Shown: in pieces, positions 10,503-20,910 of the stretch
How the letters are laid out: each line of letters starts with the position of its first letter
How positions within the stretch are numbered: position 1 is the stretch's first letter
Assembly: GCF_016801985.1 (NCBI RefSeq)
Contig: NZ_JAEVLS010000002.1
Coordinates: forward strand, 620,001-684,000
DNA length: 64,000 nt
Reading direction: 5' to 3'
Origin: Steroidobacter gossypii
GTDB lineage: Bacteria > Pseudomonadota > Gammaproteobacteria > Steroidobacterales > Steroidobacteraceae
Notes under the pieces: model-generated
Databases searched by the model: none
Seen by the model: the letters and a program-made list of their open reading frames with translations, nothing else
Told to the model about the DNA's origin: nothing
Translations under genes and position numbers: made by a program

Positions 10503-10527
10503 AACCCCGCTTCGGCGGGGTTCTTTA
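10503..10527 (+). terminator. Intrinsic terminator after rpsB-tsf
   Basis: AACCCCGC (10503-10510), TTCG loop (10511-10514), GCGGGGTT (10515-10522), then CTTTAT. This is a perfect 8-bp GC-rich stem with an extra-stable tetraloop and a short U-run. A TATAAT hexamer overlaps the tail at 10526-10531, but no -35 element is visible at the right distance. Confidence 0.85.
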
Positions 10528-10562
10528 TAATGGCCGGCAGTTTTATCTGAACGAAGGTTTAC

Positions 10563-11309
10563 ATGGCAGCCACTCCCGCCCATCCCGCCCCCACCGGCAA
10601 CGGCCTGCGCCGCATCCTGCTCAAGCTCTCCGGCGAAGCGCTGATGGGCGATGAGGACTACGGCATCGATCCGAAGATGCTCAAGCGGGTGGCGATGGAG
10701 ATCCGCGAGGTCATGAGCCTGGGGATGCAGGTGGCGGTGGTGATCGGCGGCGGCAACATCTTCCGCGGCGCCGGTCTGGCCCGCGCCGGCATGGACCGCG
10801 TCACCGGCGATCACATGGGCATGCTGGCGACAGTGATGAATTCGCTGGCCATGCAGGATGCGATCGAATCGCTGGGCCTGTACGCGCGTGTGATGTCCGC
10901 GATCCGCATCAACGAGGTTTGCGAGGAATACATCCGGCGGCGCGCCGTGCGGCACCTGGAGAAGGGGCGCGTGTGCATTCTCGCCGCCGGCACGGGCAAT
11001 CCGTTCTTCACCACCGACACGGCCGCCTCGCTGCGCGCCATCGAGATCGAAGCCGACCTGCTGCTCAAAGCCACCAAGGTGAACGGCATCTATTCGGACG
11101 ATCCGATCAAGAATCCCAACGCCACTCGTTACGATCGCCTGACCTTCGACAAGGTGCTGATGGACCGCCTGAACGTGATGGATGCCACCGCCATCGTCAT
11201 GTGCCGCGACAACAATTTGCCGCTGCGCGTATTCGACTTGAACACCCCCGGCGAGCTGCTGCGCATCGTGCGCGGCGAAGATGTCGGCACGCTGGTGACC
11301 AACGGCTGA
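10563..11309 (+). CDS. pyrH: UMP kinase PyrH
   Basis: Phosphorylates UMP to UDP using ATP; amino-acid-kinase fold, hexameric and normally GTP-activated and UTP-inhibited. It is 248 aa (E. coli 241). [12 protein letters not shown] near the N-terminus, GGGNIFRG, and [11 protein letters not shown] toward the C-terminus are typical. The first ~10 residues are an Ala/Pro-rich tail. It lies 37 bp downstream of the tsf terminator and 35 bp upstream of frr, the common pyrH-frr pair. Confidence 0.97.
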   Translation: MAATPAHPAPTGNGLRRILLKLSGEALMGDEDYGIDPKMLKRVAMEIREVMSLGMQVAVVIGGGNIFRGAGLARAGMDRVTGDHMGMLATVMNSLAMQDAIESLGLYARVMSAIRINEVCEEYIRRRAVRHLEKGRVCILAAGTGNPFFTTDTAASLRAIEIEADLLLKATKVNGIYSDDPIKNPNATRYDRLTFDKVLMDRLNVMDATAIVMCRDNNLPLRVFDLNTPGELLRIVRGEDVGTLVTNG

Positions 11310-11344
11310 GCCGCGGCACGCAACCAAAGTTCTGGAGAACGAAC

Positions 11345-11902
11345 ATGTTGGAAGACGTAAAAAAAGACGCCGTCGAGCGCATGCAGAAATGCGTGGTCGC
11401 GTTTCGCAACGAACTGAAACGGCTGCGCACCGGGCGCGCCCATCCGAGTCTGCTCGAGCACATTCGCGTCGAGTACTACGGCAACGAAGTGCCGTTGAAT
11501 CAGGTCGCGAATATCGCATTGGAAGATGCCAGGACGATCACCGTCACCCCTTGGGAGAAGACCATGGTGGGCGTGATCGAGAAGGCCATCATGAAGTCCG
11601 ATCTCGGCCTGATGCCGAACACCGCCGGCACCGTGATTCGCGTGCCGATGCCGCCGCTCACTGAAGAGCGTCGCCGCGATCTCACCAAAGTCGTGCGTCA
11701 CGAAGCGGAGAATGCGCGCGTCGCGGTTCGCAACGTGCGTCGCGACGTGAACACCGAGATCAAGGACATGCTCAAGGAAAAGCTGCTGTCGCAGGACGAC
11801 GAGCGGCGCGCCGGCGAAGATGTGCAGAAGCTCACCGACAAGTACATTGCCGAGATCGAGCAGGTGCTGCAGGAAAAAGAAAAAGAGCTGATGCAGATTT
11901 GA
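11345..11902 (+). CDS. frr: Ribosome recycling factor
   Basis: Splits the post-termination ribosome together with EF-G. It is 185 aa, the same length as E. coli RRF. The two-domain protein shows the conserved [19 protein letters not shown] segment near the N-terminus and the charged helical C-terminus. The start ATG at 11345 has GGAG upstream; the frame is open further left only because it overlaps pyrH. Its TGA overlaps the TTG start of uppS by 4 bp. Confidence 0.98.
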   Translation: MLEDVKKDAVERMQKCVVAFRNELKRLRTGRAHPSLLEHIRVEYYGNEVPLNQVANIALEDARTITVTPWEKTMVGVIEKAIMKSDLGLMPNTAGTVIRVPMPPLTEERRRDLTKVVRHEAENARVAVRNVRRDVNTEIKDMLKEKLLSQDDERRAGEDVQKLTDKYIAEIEQVLQEKEKELMQI

Positions 11903-12675
11903 GTGCGCGTCTCGAGTCGCTCGTGAAGAACGCAAGCTCCGGCGGTATCCCGCGGCACATCGCGGTGATCATGGATGGCAACGGCCGTTGGGCCGCGGGC
12001 CGCGCATTGCCGCGCTCGGCCGGCCATGGCATGGGCGTGCGCACGGTGAAGCAGGTCGTCGAGATCTGCGCCCGCCGTGGCATCGAAGTGCTGACGCTGT
12101 TCGCGTTCTCCAGCGAGAACTGGCAGCGGCCGCGCGAAGAAGTCTCGATGCTGATGAACCGTTTCCTGGAAGCGCTCGACGACGAGATCGAGGGCCTGCA
12201 TCGCAATGGCTTCCGGGTGCGCTTCATTGGCAATCTGCCGCAATTGTCGACGCCGCTGCGCGAGCGCATGGAGGCGGCCATGACCCTGACCGCGAACAAC
12301 ACCGGCATGACGCTGGTGATCGCGGTCGCTTACGGCGGCCGTTGGGACGTCGCGGCCGCGGCTCGCGAGCTGGCGCGCCGCTGTGTCGCTGGGCAGATGC
12401 AGATCGATGCGATCGATGAAGGCGCGCTCGACGCAGAGCTGTCGCTGGCGAGACATGTTCCGGAAGGTCTCGCCGATCCCGATCTGCTGATCCGCACCGG
12501 CGGCGAACAGCGCATCAGCAACTTCCTGCTGTGGAATCTCGCCTACACCGAGCTGTACTTCTGCGACACGCTGTGGCCGGATTTCGGCGAGCGTGAGCTG
12601 GAAGCCGCCATCGGGCATTTCTCGCGCCGTCAGCGGCGTTTCGGTCTGACGCCGGGCCAGGCGGGGGCGCGCTGA
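11899..12675 (+). CDS. uppS: Undecaprenyl diphosphate synthase UppS
   Basis: Cis-prenyltransferase that makes the C55 lipid carrier for peptidoglycan and O-antigen. It is 258 aa from a TTG start overlapping the frr stop. With that start the catalytic aspartate in IMDGNGRW is D26, the same number as in E. coli, which supports the choice; a GTG at 11923 is the alternative. The C-terminal [19 protein letters not shown] motif is intact. It overlaps cdsA by one base (TGATG). Confidence 0.96.
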   Translation: MSARLESLVKNASSGGIPRHIAVIMDGNGRWAAGRALPRSAGHGMGVRTVKQVVEICARRGIEVLTLFAFSSENWQRPREEVSMLMNRFLEALDDEIEGLHRNGFRVRFIGNLPQLSTPLRERMEAAMTLTANNTGMTLVIAVAYGGRWDVAAAARELARRCVAGQMQIDAIDEGALDAELSLARHVPEGLADPDLLIRTGGEQRISNFLLWNLAYTELYFCDTLWPDFGERELEAAIGHFSRRQRRFGLTPGQAGAR

Positions 12676-13469
12676 TGCTACGCCAGCGGGTGATTACGGC
12701 GCTGGTGCTGGCTCCCCTCGTTTTTCTGGTCATCCTCTGGATCCCGCATCCCGTCACCGCCGCCGTGTTGGCGCTGCTGGTGGCTGCGGGCGCGTGGGAA
12801 TGGTCCGCATTCCCGGGCTTCACCCGGCAGTCGGCCCGGCTGGGCTACGTGGCGTTCATCGCTGGCTGTGTGATCGCGGCCTGGTACGTCGGCGTGAACA
12901 GCGTCGAGTCCAATCTGCTGCTGTATGCGTCGCTGGTGTGGTGGGTGCTGGCGCTGCTTTGGATCGCCTTCGCGCCGGGCAATGTGAATCGCGCCACCGC
13001 CGCCATCGCGGGGCTGTTTGTGCTGGTGCCGGTGTGGCTCGCACTGGTTCGGCTGCACGCCCAGGCTCCGCAATTGCTGTTGTTTCTATTGCTGCTGGTG
13101 GTGGCGGCCGACATTGGCGCCTATTTCGCCGGTCGCGCGTTCGGCAAGCACAAGCTCGCGCCGCGGGTCAGCCCCGGCAAGACCTGGGAAGGCGTGGGCG
13201 GGGGCATGCTGGCTTCGGCGTTGATGGCCGCGGTCGGCGTATGGTGGTTCAAAATGGACACCGTGCCGTTCATGGCGTTGTGCGTGGTGGTCGCGATCGC
13301 TTCGGTGGTCGGCGATCTCACCGAGAGCCTGTTCAAACGTCACGCCGGGTTGAAGGACAGCGGCAGCCTGCTGCCCGGGCACGGCGGCGTGCTGGATCGC
13401 GTCGATAGCGTGACCGCCGCCGCACCGGTGTTTCTGATCGGCCTGGAGCGGCTGGGGTTGTTGCGATGA
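12675..13469 (+). CDS. cdsA: Phosphatidate cytidylyltransferase CdsA
   Basis: Integral inner-membrane enzyme converting phosphatidic acid and CTP to CDP-diacylglycerol, the branch point of phospholipid synthesis. It is 264 aa with about eight hydrophobic helices. The family signature lies near the C-terminus: [18 protein letters not shown] followed by [14 protein letters not shown]. It is translationally coupled on both sides: one-base overlap with uppS and ATGA overlap with dxr. Confidence 0.97.
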   Translation: MLRQRVITALVLAPLVFLVILWIPHPVTAAVLALLVAAGAWEWSAFPGFTRQSARLGYVAFIAGCVIAAWYVGVNSVESNLLLYASLVWWVLALLWIAFAPGNVNRATAAIAGLFVLVPVWLALVRLHAQAPQLLLFLLLLVVAADIGAYFAGRAFGKHKLAPRVSPGKTWEGVGGGMLASALMAAVGVWWFKMDTVPFMALCVVVAIASVVGDLTESLFKRHAGLKDSGSLLPGHGGVLDRVDSVTAAAPVFLIGLERLGLLR

Positions 13470-14671
13470 GCCGCAAGATGCAGGTGGCCGTGCTGGGCTC
13501 GACCGGCAGCATCGGTCTGAGCACGCTGGACGTGCTGGCCCGCCACCCCGATCGGTTCGAGGTGTTCGCGCTCACGGCCAACAACAATGTGGCCAAGTTG
13601 CGTGAGCAATGTCTTGCCCACTGTCCGCAATTTGCAGTGGTGGTGGATGCGGCCGCGGCCGCCAGGCTCGCGACCGACCTGCTTGCAGCCGGCTGCAAAA
13701 CGCGTGTCCTGGCGGGCGAAGCGGCGCTGAGCGAAGTCGCGGCTCACGAACAGGTCGATGCTGTCATGGCCGCCATCGTCGGCGCTGCAGGGCTACGCTC
13801 GAGCCTCGCCGCCGCGCGTGCCGGCAAGCGCATCATGCTCGCCAATAAGGAAGCGCTGGTGATGTCGGGCCCGTTGTTCATGCAAGCGGTGCGCGAGGGC
13901 GGGGCGACGCTGTTGCCGGTCGATAGCGAGCACAACGCGGTGTTCCAATGCATGAGTGGCCCGGGCGCAACCCAAGCCGGCGTGACCCGCGCCGATGTGC
14001 GCCGGGTGTTGTTGACCGCCTCGGGCGGTCCTTTCCTGCGCGCGCCGGCCAGCGCCCTGCGGGCCGTCACGCCTGAACAAGCCTGCGCGCATCCGCGTTG
14101 GGTGATGGGGCGAAAAATCTCGGTCGATTCGGCCACGCTGATGAACAAGGGACTGGAGCAGATCGAAGCCTGCCTGTTGTTCGCCTTGCCGCCGGCGCAG
14201 GTCGAGGTGGTGGTCCATCCGCAGAGCATCGTGCACTCGCTGGTGGAGTACATCGACGGCTCGATGCTGGCGCAACTGGGCAACCCGGACATGCGCACGC
14301 CGATTGCGCACGCCCTCGGCTGGCCGGAGCGCATCGGCTCCGGTGTAGAATCGCTCGATATCGTGCGGACCGCCCGACTGGACTTCGAAGCGCCCGATGC
14401 GGCCCGCTTCCCGTGCCTGGGCCTGGCGCGGGCCGCCGCCGAGGCCGGCGGGACCATGCCAGCGGTGCTGAACGCGGCGAATGAAGTCGCTGTTGAAGCA
14501 TTTTTACAGCGACGGTTGTCTTTCCTAGAGATCCCGGAAGTGATCGAGCGCGTCCTGTCGCGTCACTCGAGCTTGCCGGCCAGCTCGCTCGATGACGTAT
14601 TGAGCGCCGATGACTGGGCGCGCCACGAGGCGCATGCGGCGCTTCGGGCAGCCGCGGGAGTGTGTGCATGA
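13466..14671 (+). CDS. dxr: 1-deoxy-D-xylulose 5-phosphate reductoisomerase
   Basis: Second enzyme of the MEP isoprenoid pathway, producing MEP from DXP with NADPH. It is 401 aa. The nucleotide-binding GSTGSIG is at residues 11-17, and the metal/substrate region includes [11 protein letters not shown]. Together with ispD and ispF elsewhere in the window it shows that the organism uses the MEP pathway. ATGA overlaps join it to cdsA upstream and rseP downstream. Confidence 0.98.
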   Translation: MSRKMQVAVLGSTGSIGLSTLDVLARHPDRFEVFALTANNNVAKLREQCLAHCPQFAVVVDAAAAARLATDLLAAGCKTRVLAGEAALSEVAAHEQVDAVMAAIVGAAGLRSSLAAARAGKRIMLANKEALVMSGPLFMQAVREGGATLLPVDSEHNAVFQCMSGPGATQAGVTRADVRRVLLTASGGPFLRAPASALRAVTPEQACAHPRWVMGRKISVDSATLMNKGLEQIEACLLFALPPAQVEVVVHPQSIVHSLVEYIDGSMLAQLGNPDMRTPIAHALGWPERIGSGVESLDIVRTARLDFEAPDAARFPCLGLARAAAEAGGTMPAVLNAANEVAVEAFLQRRLSFLEIPEVIERVLSRHSSLPASSLDDVLSADDWARHEAHAALRAAAGVCA

Positions 14672-16065
14672 TTTCTCCGAGCAGTCCCCTGGAATGGTTG
14701 ATCTCCGCGCTCGCGTTCATCGTCGCCATCGGCGTGCTGGTGGCGGTGCATGAGTTCGGGCACTACTGGGTCGCGCGCCGGCTCGGCATCAAGGTGCTGC
14801 GTTTTTCCATCGGCTTCGGCAAGCCGCTGTGGCAACACGTCGGCGGCAAGGACAAGGTCGAGTACGCCATCGCCGCCATTCCGCTGGGCGGCTATGTGAA
14901 GTTGCTCGACGAGCGCGAAGGCGACGTGCCAGCCGCGGATGTGCCACGCGCCTTCAACCGTCAGCCCGTGTGGAAACGCATCGCCGTGCTGCTCGCCGGG
15001 CCGCTGTTCAACCTGATTTTCGCGGTGTTTCTGTACTGGATCCTGTTCACTGCAGGCGTCCCTGCGCTGCGACCGATCATCGGCGAAGTGACGCCGGACT
15101 CGATCGCCTCGCGCGCCGGCCTGCGTTACGAAGATCAAATCATCGCGGTCGCTGGCAAGCCCACCGATACGCTGGAAGCGGCCACGCTCGGCATTCTCGA
15201 AGATCTGACCGCGGATGGGACGATCGAGATGCGCGTCCGAGGCGTGGATGGCGGCGAGCGCGATCTGGCGCTGCACGCTGGCGACCGCAGCCGCGAGCTG
15301 ACGCAGCCGGAAGCGCTGTTCCCCGGCCTGGGCTTCGATATCTGGCAGCCCAAAGTCCCCGCCAAGGTGGCCAAGGTGATGGACGACAGCGCGGCGCTGC
15401 GCGCCGGCGTCAAAGCGGGCGACGAGATCGTCAAGGTCGGCGACCGGAAAATCGCCGATTTCAGCGATCTGGTGGCGCAGGTCAAACCCAGGCCCGGCGA
15501 AAGCGTGGTGCTGGAAGTCCGCCGCGACGGCGAGCTGCTGAGCTTGCCGATCACCATCGGCGAGAGCACCGCTGGCGGTCGCCGCAGCGGCATGATCGGC
15601 GTGGTGCCGGTGAACGAGCCCATCGAAACCGGCCGCACGGCGCAGGATCTGTTCACCTTGCAGAAATACGGCGCGCTGGCCGCGGTCGGCCAGGCGGCCA
15701 CCAAGACGTGGGATACTTCAGTGTTCACCTTGCGCATCGTGGGCCGCATCGTCACCGGCAATGTGTCGCTGAAGGCGATTTCCGGACCGATCAGCATCGC
15801 CGAGACCACCGGTTTCGCGGCTCGCCAGGGCTGGCGCATCTTCCTGAGCACGCTGGCGCTGATCAGCATCAGCCTGGGTGTGCTCAACCTGCTGCCCATT
15901 CCCATCCTGGACGGCGGACAGATCGTTTATCAGCTGGCGGAACTGGTGAAGGGGCGGCCGGTCTCAGAACGAGCACAGGCGCTGGGGCAGACCATTGGCA
16001 TCGCGATGTTGATCCTGATGATGTCGCTGGCCTTCTACAACGACATCGCGCGACATCTGCAATGA
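14668..16065 (+). CDS. rseP: Site-2 intramembrane metalloprotease RseP
   Basis: Inner-membrane zinc protease that cleaves the anti-sigma factor RseA after DegS, releasing sigma-E. It is 465 aa. The zinc motif HEFGH is at residues 28-32 in the first helix, two PDZ domains occupy the central periplasmic part (about residues 115-310), and the second active-site element is PIPILDGG near the C-terminus. The start is the ATG overlapping the dxr stop, with GGAG 8 bp upstream; a GTG two codons earlier is less likely. Its pathway partners rpoE and rseA lie at the far end of the window. Confidence 0.97.
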   Translation: MISPSSPLEWLISALAFIVAIGVLVAVHEFGHYWVARRLGIKVLRFSIGFGKPLWQHVGGKDKVEYAIAAIPLGGYVKLLDEREGDVPAADVPRAFNRQPVWKRIAVLLAGPLFNLIFAVFLYWILFTAGVPALRPIIGEVTPDSIASRAGLRYEDQIIAVAGKPTDTLEAATLGILEDLTADGTIEMRVRGVDGGERDLALHAGDRSRELTQPEALFPGLGFDIWQPKVPAKVAKVMDDSAALRAGVKAGDEIVKVGDRKIADFSDLVAQVKPRPGESVVLEVRRDGELLSLPITIGESTAGGRRSGMIGVVPVNEPIETGRTAQDLFTLQKYGALAAVGQAATKTWDTSVFTLRIVGRIVTGNVSLKAISGPISIAETTGFAARQGWRIFLSTLALISISLGVLNLLPIPILDGGQIVYQLAELVKGRPVSERAQALGQTIGIAMLILMMSLAFYNDIARHLQ

Positions 16066-16136
16066 CCCGGGCGCCGGAAAGACAGGGTCGAGACGCAGCG
16101 TCGCATTCCAACGAGAACATAGGGGCATAGGACCTG

Positions 16137-18614
16137 ATGCGGTTGAAGTCCATCATCCACGCGACGCTCGCGGTCGCAGCGGCGGGCGCATTGCCAGGCG
16201 TTTGGCAGGGCGTGGCCGTGGCGCAAGGCGCGACGGAGTCCAGCTTCACGGTCGGCGATATTCGTATCGAAGGCCTGCAGCGCATTTCCGAAGGCACGGT
16301 CTACAACTACCTGCCGGTCAACATCGGCGATCGGATCGATCAGCGGCGCGTTCAGGAAGCGCTGCGCGCCATGTACAGCACCGGCTTCTTCCGCGACGTG
16401 GAGATCCGCCGCGAGGGCGGCACGCTGATCGTCGCGGTGCTGGAGCGACCCTCGATCGAGAGCTTCGAGATCAAGGGCAACAAGGACATCAAGACCGAAG
16501 ATCTGCAGAAGTCCCTGCGCAACGTGGGTCTTGCCACCGGCAAGACCTTCGATCAGTCGGTGCTGGACGAGGTCAAGCAATACCTCACCGACCAATATTT
16601 CTCTCGCGGCAAGTACGCGGTGCGCGTCGACACCAAGGTCGAGGAAGTGCCGGGCAACAAGGTCAAGCTGACCATCGACGTGAACGAAGGCAAGCGTGCG
16701 CGCATCCGCCAGATCAACGTCGCCGGCAACACTGCTTTCAGCGACGAGGAGCTGCGCGAAGAGTTCGAACTGAACACGCCGAACTGGCTGTCCTGGTACA
16801 AACAGGACGATCGTTACTCGCGCGAATCGCTGTCGGGCGACCTGGAAAAGCTGCGCTCGTACTACATGGATCGCGGCTACGCCAACTTCGCCGTGACTTC
16901 CACGCAGGTGGCCATCGCGCCCGAGAAGGACGACATCTTCGTCACCGTCAACGTCGAAGAAGGCGATGTTTTCAAAATCTCCGAGATCAAGATGGCCGGC
17001 AACATGGTCGTGCCCGAGTCGGAGCTGCGCCGGCTGATTTTCTTCAAGCCCGGCGACACCTACTCGCTGCGCTCGATCACCGCGAGCCAGGAAGCGATGA
17101 AGCTGCGCCTGGGCGTGGACGGCTATGCGTTCGCCACCGTCGATCCGGTGCCGACGCCGAACAAGGACACCAAGGAAATCTCGCTGACCTTCGTGGTCGA
17201 TCCGAAGAATCGCGTGTACGTGCGCCGCGTGAATTTCAACGGCACCTCGGGCGTCAACGACGAAGTGTTCCGGCGCGAGATGCGCCAGTTCGAAGGCTCG
17301 TATCTGTCGAACGCGGCGGTGGAGCGCTCCAAGCAGCGTATCCAGCGTCTGCCGTTCATTCAGAAGGTCGAAGTGGAAACCAACCAGGTGCCGGGCGCGG
17401 CCGATCTGGTGGACGTGGACTTCGAGATCGAGGAGGGTCTGCCGGGCCAGTTCGGCGGCGGCGTCGGTTATTCCGAATCGCAGTCGATCATCTTGAACGG
17501 CAACTTCGTGCACTCGAACTTCATGGGCACCGGCAATCGCGTGGCCATGGAAATCAACTCCGGCCGCTACGCCAAGGCTTTCACGTTCTCGCACACCGAT
17601 CGTTACACCACCATCGACGAAGTGCAGCGAACCTTCTCGCTGGGTTATCGCGACGTGACTCAGTTCACCTCGGCCACCTCCGACTTCGACACCGAGACCA
17701 TCACGCTCGGCATCAACTACGACTGGCCGATCACGGAATATCAGTATCTCGGCGTGGGCCTGACCGCGCAGCGCGCCGAATTGGTCACCAGCGAAGGGGG
17801 CAGCGCCGAGCAGGCCACCGAGTGGGTGCGCTCCAACGGCAACGCTCGCACGCGCTGCGTGGACTACTTCAACAACAACGGCGTTTGCGAACCCAGCCTG
17901 GGCGAGTACTTCCTGTACAGCAGCGAGTTCGACACGCTGGAGTTGAATCTGGGCTGGCGTTACGACTCGCGCAATCGCGCGATCTTCGCCGACCGCGGCG
18001 CGCGGCATCGTTTCAACATCGGCTACACGGTGCCGGGCAGCGACGTGGAATACTGGACCGCGTCGTACGATTTCCTGCAGTTCGTTCCGATCTGGCGCAG
18101 CTTCACGCTGATGTTCAACGTGGAGCTGGCTTATGGTGAAGCTCTGGGCGACACCACCGCGCTGCCGCCGTACCGTCAATATTTCGGCGGCGGTCCGGAC
18201 TCGGTGCGCGGCTTCCGCGAAAGCCGCCTGGGTCCGCAGGACAACTTCGGTCGCCCGTACGGCGGCAACATCAAGACCATCGCGCAGACCGAGCTGCTGC
18301 TGCCGATGCCGGAGAAATGGCGCAACAGCGCGCGTTTCAGCCTGTTCTACGACATCGGCAACGTGTTCTCGAATCAGGACGTCCAGTTCTTCGGACCGCC
18401 CGACCCGGAGACCGGCATTCGGCAGCCGGTGGAGTACCACTTCAGTTATGATGAACTCCGACACTCCGCCGGCGTGGCCGTGCAATGGCTGGCGCCGCTG
18501 GGTGTGTTCCGGTTCAGCTACGCAGTGCCTCTCAAGAAGATGAGCGGCGATACTGCCGGGCGCTACGGCGACGAGACCGAGGGCTTCCAGTTCTCGATCG
18601 GACAGGCGTTTTGA
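16137..18614 (+). CDS. bamA: Outer-membrane protein assembly factor BamA
   Basis: Central Omp85 subunit of the BAM complex, which inserts beta-barrel proteins into the outer membrane. It is 825 aa. A signal peptide with cleavage near AVA-QG (about residue 29) precedes five POTRA domains (to about residue 430) and the 16-strand barrel. VRGF followed by RE, the conserved barrel motif, is present, and the chain ends in the aromatic FSIGQAF typical of barrel C-termini. It sits between rseP and skp, the conserved envelope cluster order. Confidence 0.98.
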   Translation: MRLKSIIHATLAVAAAGALPGVWQGVAVAQGATESSFTVGDIRIEGLQRISEGTVYNYLPVNIGDRIDQRRVQEALRAMYSTGFFRDVEIRREGGTLIVAVLERPSIESFEIKGNKDIKTEDLQKSLRNVGLATGKTFDQSVLDEVKQYLTDQYFSRGKYAVRVDTKVEEVPGNKVKLTIDVNEGKRARIRQINVAGNTAFSDEELREEFELNTPNWLSWYKQDDRYSRESLSGDLEKLRSYYMDRGYANFAVTSTQVAIAPEKDDIFVTVNVEEGDVFKISEIKMAGNMVVPESELRRLIFFKPGDTYSLRSITASQEAMKLRLGVDGYAFATVDPVPTPNKDTKEISLTFVVDPKNRVYVRRVNFNGTSGVNDEVFRREMRQFEGSYLSNAAVERSKQRIQRLPFIQKVEVETNQVPGAADLVDVDFEIEEGLPGQFGGGVGYSESQSIILNGNFVHSNFMGTGNRVAMEINSGRYAKAFTFSHTDRYTTIDEVQRTFSLGYRDVTQFTSATSDFDTETITLGINYDWPITEYQYLGVGLTAQRAELVTSEGGSAEQATEWVRSNGNARTRCVDYFNNNGVCEPSLGEYFLYSSEFDTLELNLGWRYDSRNRAIFADRGARHRFNIGYTVPGSDVEYWTASYDFLQFVPIWRSFTLMFNVELAYGEALGDTTALPPYRQYFGGGPDSVRGFRESRLGPQDNFGRPYGGNIKTIAQTELLLPMPEKWRNSARFSLFYDIGNVFSNQDVQFFGPPDPETGIRQPVEYHFSYDELRHSAGVAVQWLAPLGVFRFSYAVPLKKMSGDTAGRYGDETEGFQFSIGQAF

Positions 18615-18678
18615 GCGCCATTGCCGGGTGCGACGATTCGATCCTAACGATAATGGGACATATTTCGAGGTTGGATAC

Positions 18679-19266
18679 ATGGCACGTTTGAGCATCCCCG
18701 TTCTGCTCGCTCCGCTGGCGCTTTCCCTGGCGCTGTTTGCGCCCGTGGCTGGCGCCCAGGCTCAAGTGAAGATCGCCGTCGTCAACGTGCCCCGGCTGCT
18801 CGAGGAGGCGCCGCAGGCCAAGGCGGCCATGCAGGCGCTGCAGGACGAGTTCGCTCCGCGTCAGCGCGAAATGGCGGCTCAGCAGAAAGATCTGAAAGCC
18901 AAGGAAGAGAAGCTGCAGCGTGACGGCGCGGTGATGGCCGAGAACGAGCGCCGCAATGCCGAGAAGGATTTCCGCGACGGCCAGCGCGATCTGGCTCGCA
19001 AGCAGAACGAATACGTCGAAGACCTGAACGTGCGTCGTAACGAAGAGCTCGGCAAGCTGCAGCGGCAGCTGCTGCAGGAAGTGCAGGCCTACGCGCGCCA
19101 GTCGGGTTACGACCTGGTGGTCGGCGACGGCGTGCTGTTCGTCAACGAATCGCTCGACATCACTCCGCAGGTGCTGAGCGCTCTGCAGGCGCGCGCCAAG
19201 ACCGGTGGCGGCGTGAAGCCGGCCTCTCCACCCGCCAAGCCCGCCAGCCCGCCGGCGAAGCAGTGA
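18679..19266 (+). CDS. skp: Periplasmic chaperone Skp/OmpH
   Basis: Trimeric periplasmic chaperone that carries unfolded outer-membrane proteins to BamA. It is 195 aa starting at MARLSIPVLL, with CGAGG 8 bp upstream; an in-frame ATG at 18628 would place 17 extra charged residues before the signal peptide and is unlikely. The signal peptide ends near AGAQA, a long coiled-coil region follows (about residues 60-130), and the C-terminus is a Pro/Ala/Lys tail. Neighbours bamA and lpxD match the standard order. Confidence 0.94.
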   Translation: MARLSIPVLLAPLALSLALFAPVAGAQAQVKIAVVNVPRLLEEAPQAKAAMQALQDEFAPRQREMAAQQKDLKAKEEKLQRDGAVMAENERRNAEKDFRDGQRDLARKQNEYVEDLNVRRNEELGKLQRQLLQEVQAYARQSGYDLVVGDGVLFVNESLDITPQVLSALQARAKTGGGVKPASPPAKPASPPAKQ

Positions 19267-19333
19267 TCATGACTACTCACGCACGACCCGGACGTCTGCA
19301 TTCCGGGTTGCGCCTCTGAGCCGGGCGACGGCG

Positions 19334-20398
19334 ATGTCCGCGCAGCCCGGCCTCAGCCTGGGCGAGCTCGCCGTCCGCTTTGGCTGTGTTCTCAAAGGCG
19401 ATCCCGATGTGCGCGTGACGCGCGTGGCCGCGCTGGAAAGCGCGGACGCCGCGTCTGTCACGTTTCTGGCCAATCCCCGCTATCGACGCTATCTGCAGCA
19501 GACCAAGGCGGGCGCGGTGGTGCTCGATCCGAAGCTGGCCGATGCCTGCCCGGTGAATGCGCTGCTGGCCAAAAATCCTTATGCGACGTACGCGCGTATC
19601 GCGGCATTGTTATATCCAGCGCCGGCGGCGCCTCCGGGACGGCACTCGACAGCCGTCGTCGATTCAACAGCGAACATCGATCCCAGCGCTTCTATCGGTC
19701 CGCATGCCGTCATCGGCGCGCGCGTGAGCGTGGGCGCACGTACTGTGATCGGCCCAGGTTGCGTCGTGATGGACGATGTGAGGATCGGCGAGGACACGCG
19801 ACTCACCGCCAATGTGACTTTGTGTCAGGGCGTGGTCGTCGGCAGCCGCTGCCTCATGCATCCCAGCGTCGTGATCGGCGCCGATGGCTTCGGGCTCGCG
19901 CCCGACCAGGGCGAGTGGCTCAAGGTGCCGCAGGTCGGCACGGTGCGTATCGGCAACGACGTCGAGATTGGCGCGAGCACCACTATCGACCGCGGCGCCA
20001 TCGACGACACCGTGATCGGCGACGGGGTGAAACTGGACAATCAAATTCAGATCGGTCACAACGTGCGCATCGGCGCACACACCGCCATCGCCGGCTGCGC
20101 CGGCATTTCCGGCAGCGCCGTCATCGGCCAGCGTTGCATGATCGGCGGCATGGTGGGCGTGGCCGGGCACCTGACCATCTGCGACGACGTGGTGGTCACC
20201 GGCAAATCCTTCGTGAACAGCAGCATCCGCCAGCCCGGCTACTATTCGAGCGGCATACCGGTCGACGAAACGCCGCGTTTCCGCAAGAATGCCGCCCGCT
20301 TCCAGCGCCTGGACGAGTTCGTTCGCGAGGTCCGCCGGGAGCGGGGCGCCGGTCCTGAAAGCGACGACGCAGCGTCCGATCCAACAAACGGGGAATAA
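19334..20398 (+). CDS. lpxD: UDP-3-O-acylglucosamine N-acyltransferase LpxD
   Basis: Third step of lipid A synthesis: transfers a 3-hydroxyacyl chain from ACP to the 2-amino group. It is 354 aa. An N-terminal uridine-binding domain (about residues 1-100) is followed by a long left-handed beta-helix of hexapeptide repeats; the catalytic histidine is in QIGHNVRIG. The C-terminal helical tail is Arg/Glu-rich. It forms a cluster with fabZ, lpxA and lpxB. Confidence 0.97.
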   Translation: MSAQPGLSLGELAVRFGCVLKGDPDVRVTRVAALESADAASVTFLANPRYRRYLQQTKAGAVVLDPKLADACPVNALLAKNPYATYARIAALLYPAPAAPPGRHSTAVVDSTANIDPSASIGPHAVIGARVSVGARTVIGPGCVVMDDVRIGEDTRLTANVTLCQGVVVGSRCLMHPSVVIGADGFGLAPDQGEWLKVPQVGTVRIGNDVEIGASTTIDRGAIDDTVIGDGVKLDNQIQIGHNVRIGAHTAIAGCAGISGSAVIGQRCMIGGMVGVAGHLTICDDVVVTGKSFVNSSIRQPGYYSSGIPVDETPRFRKNAARFQRLDEFVREVRRERGAGPESDDAASDPTNGE

Positions 20399-20410
20399 CA
20401 AGGCTTGCAG

Positions 20411-20893
20411 ATGACCGAGAGCAGCGACCAACCGACGGGCGATGTGCTGACGATGGACATTCACGAAGTGATGCGACGTTTGCCGCATCGCTATCCCTTC
20501 CTGCTCGTGGACCGCGTACTCGAATGCACCTCGGGCAAGCAGATTCGCGCGCTCAAGAACGTCACCATCAACGAGCCGTTTTTCCCAGGCCACTTTCCGC
20601 ACCGGCCGGTGTTCCCGGGCGTGATCATCCTGGAAGCGCTGGCGCAGACCGCCGGCATCCTGGCGTTCGTGACCGCCGGCGTGTACCCGGACGAGCACCG
20701 TCAGCTGTACTTCGTCGGCATCGACAAGGCGCGCTTTCGTCGCCCGGTCGAGCCCGGCGATCAGCTGATTCTCAAAGCCACCCTGGAACGTTCGATCCGC
20801 GGCATCTGGAAGTTCTCCACCATCGCCGAAGTCGACGGGCAGGAAGCGTGCAGCGCCGAGATGATGGTGGCTCCGGGCGAAACCAGGAAGTGA
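20411..20893 (+). CDS. fabZ: 3-hydroxyacyl-ACP dehydratase FabZ
   Basis: Dehydrates 3-hydroxyacyl-ACP in fatty acid elongation, competing with LpxA/LpxD for hydroxymyristoyl-ACP. It is 160 aa with a hot-dog fold. The catalytic histidine is H61 in [12 protein letters not shown] and the catalytic glutamate E75 in ILEALAQ. The ATG at 20411 is preferred over a TTG two codons upstream. It overlaps by one base an upstream candidate start of lpxA. Confidence 0.97.
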   Translation: MTESSDQPTGDVLTMDIHEVMRRLPHRYPFLLVDRVLECTSGKQIRALKNVTINEPFFPGHFPHRPVFPGVIILEALAQTAGILAFVTAGVYPDEHRQLYFVGIDKARFRRPVEPGDQLILKATLERSIRGIWKFSTIAEVDGQEACSAEMMVAPGETRK

Positions 20894-20910
20894 TGCGAAA
20901 GGCGCCAACG

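Noticed and set aside
10526-10531. TATAAT as the pyrH promoter
   Set aside because: A perfect -10 hexamer, but it overlaps the terminator tail and no -35-like hexamer lies 15-19 bp upstream; kept only as a remark.
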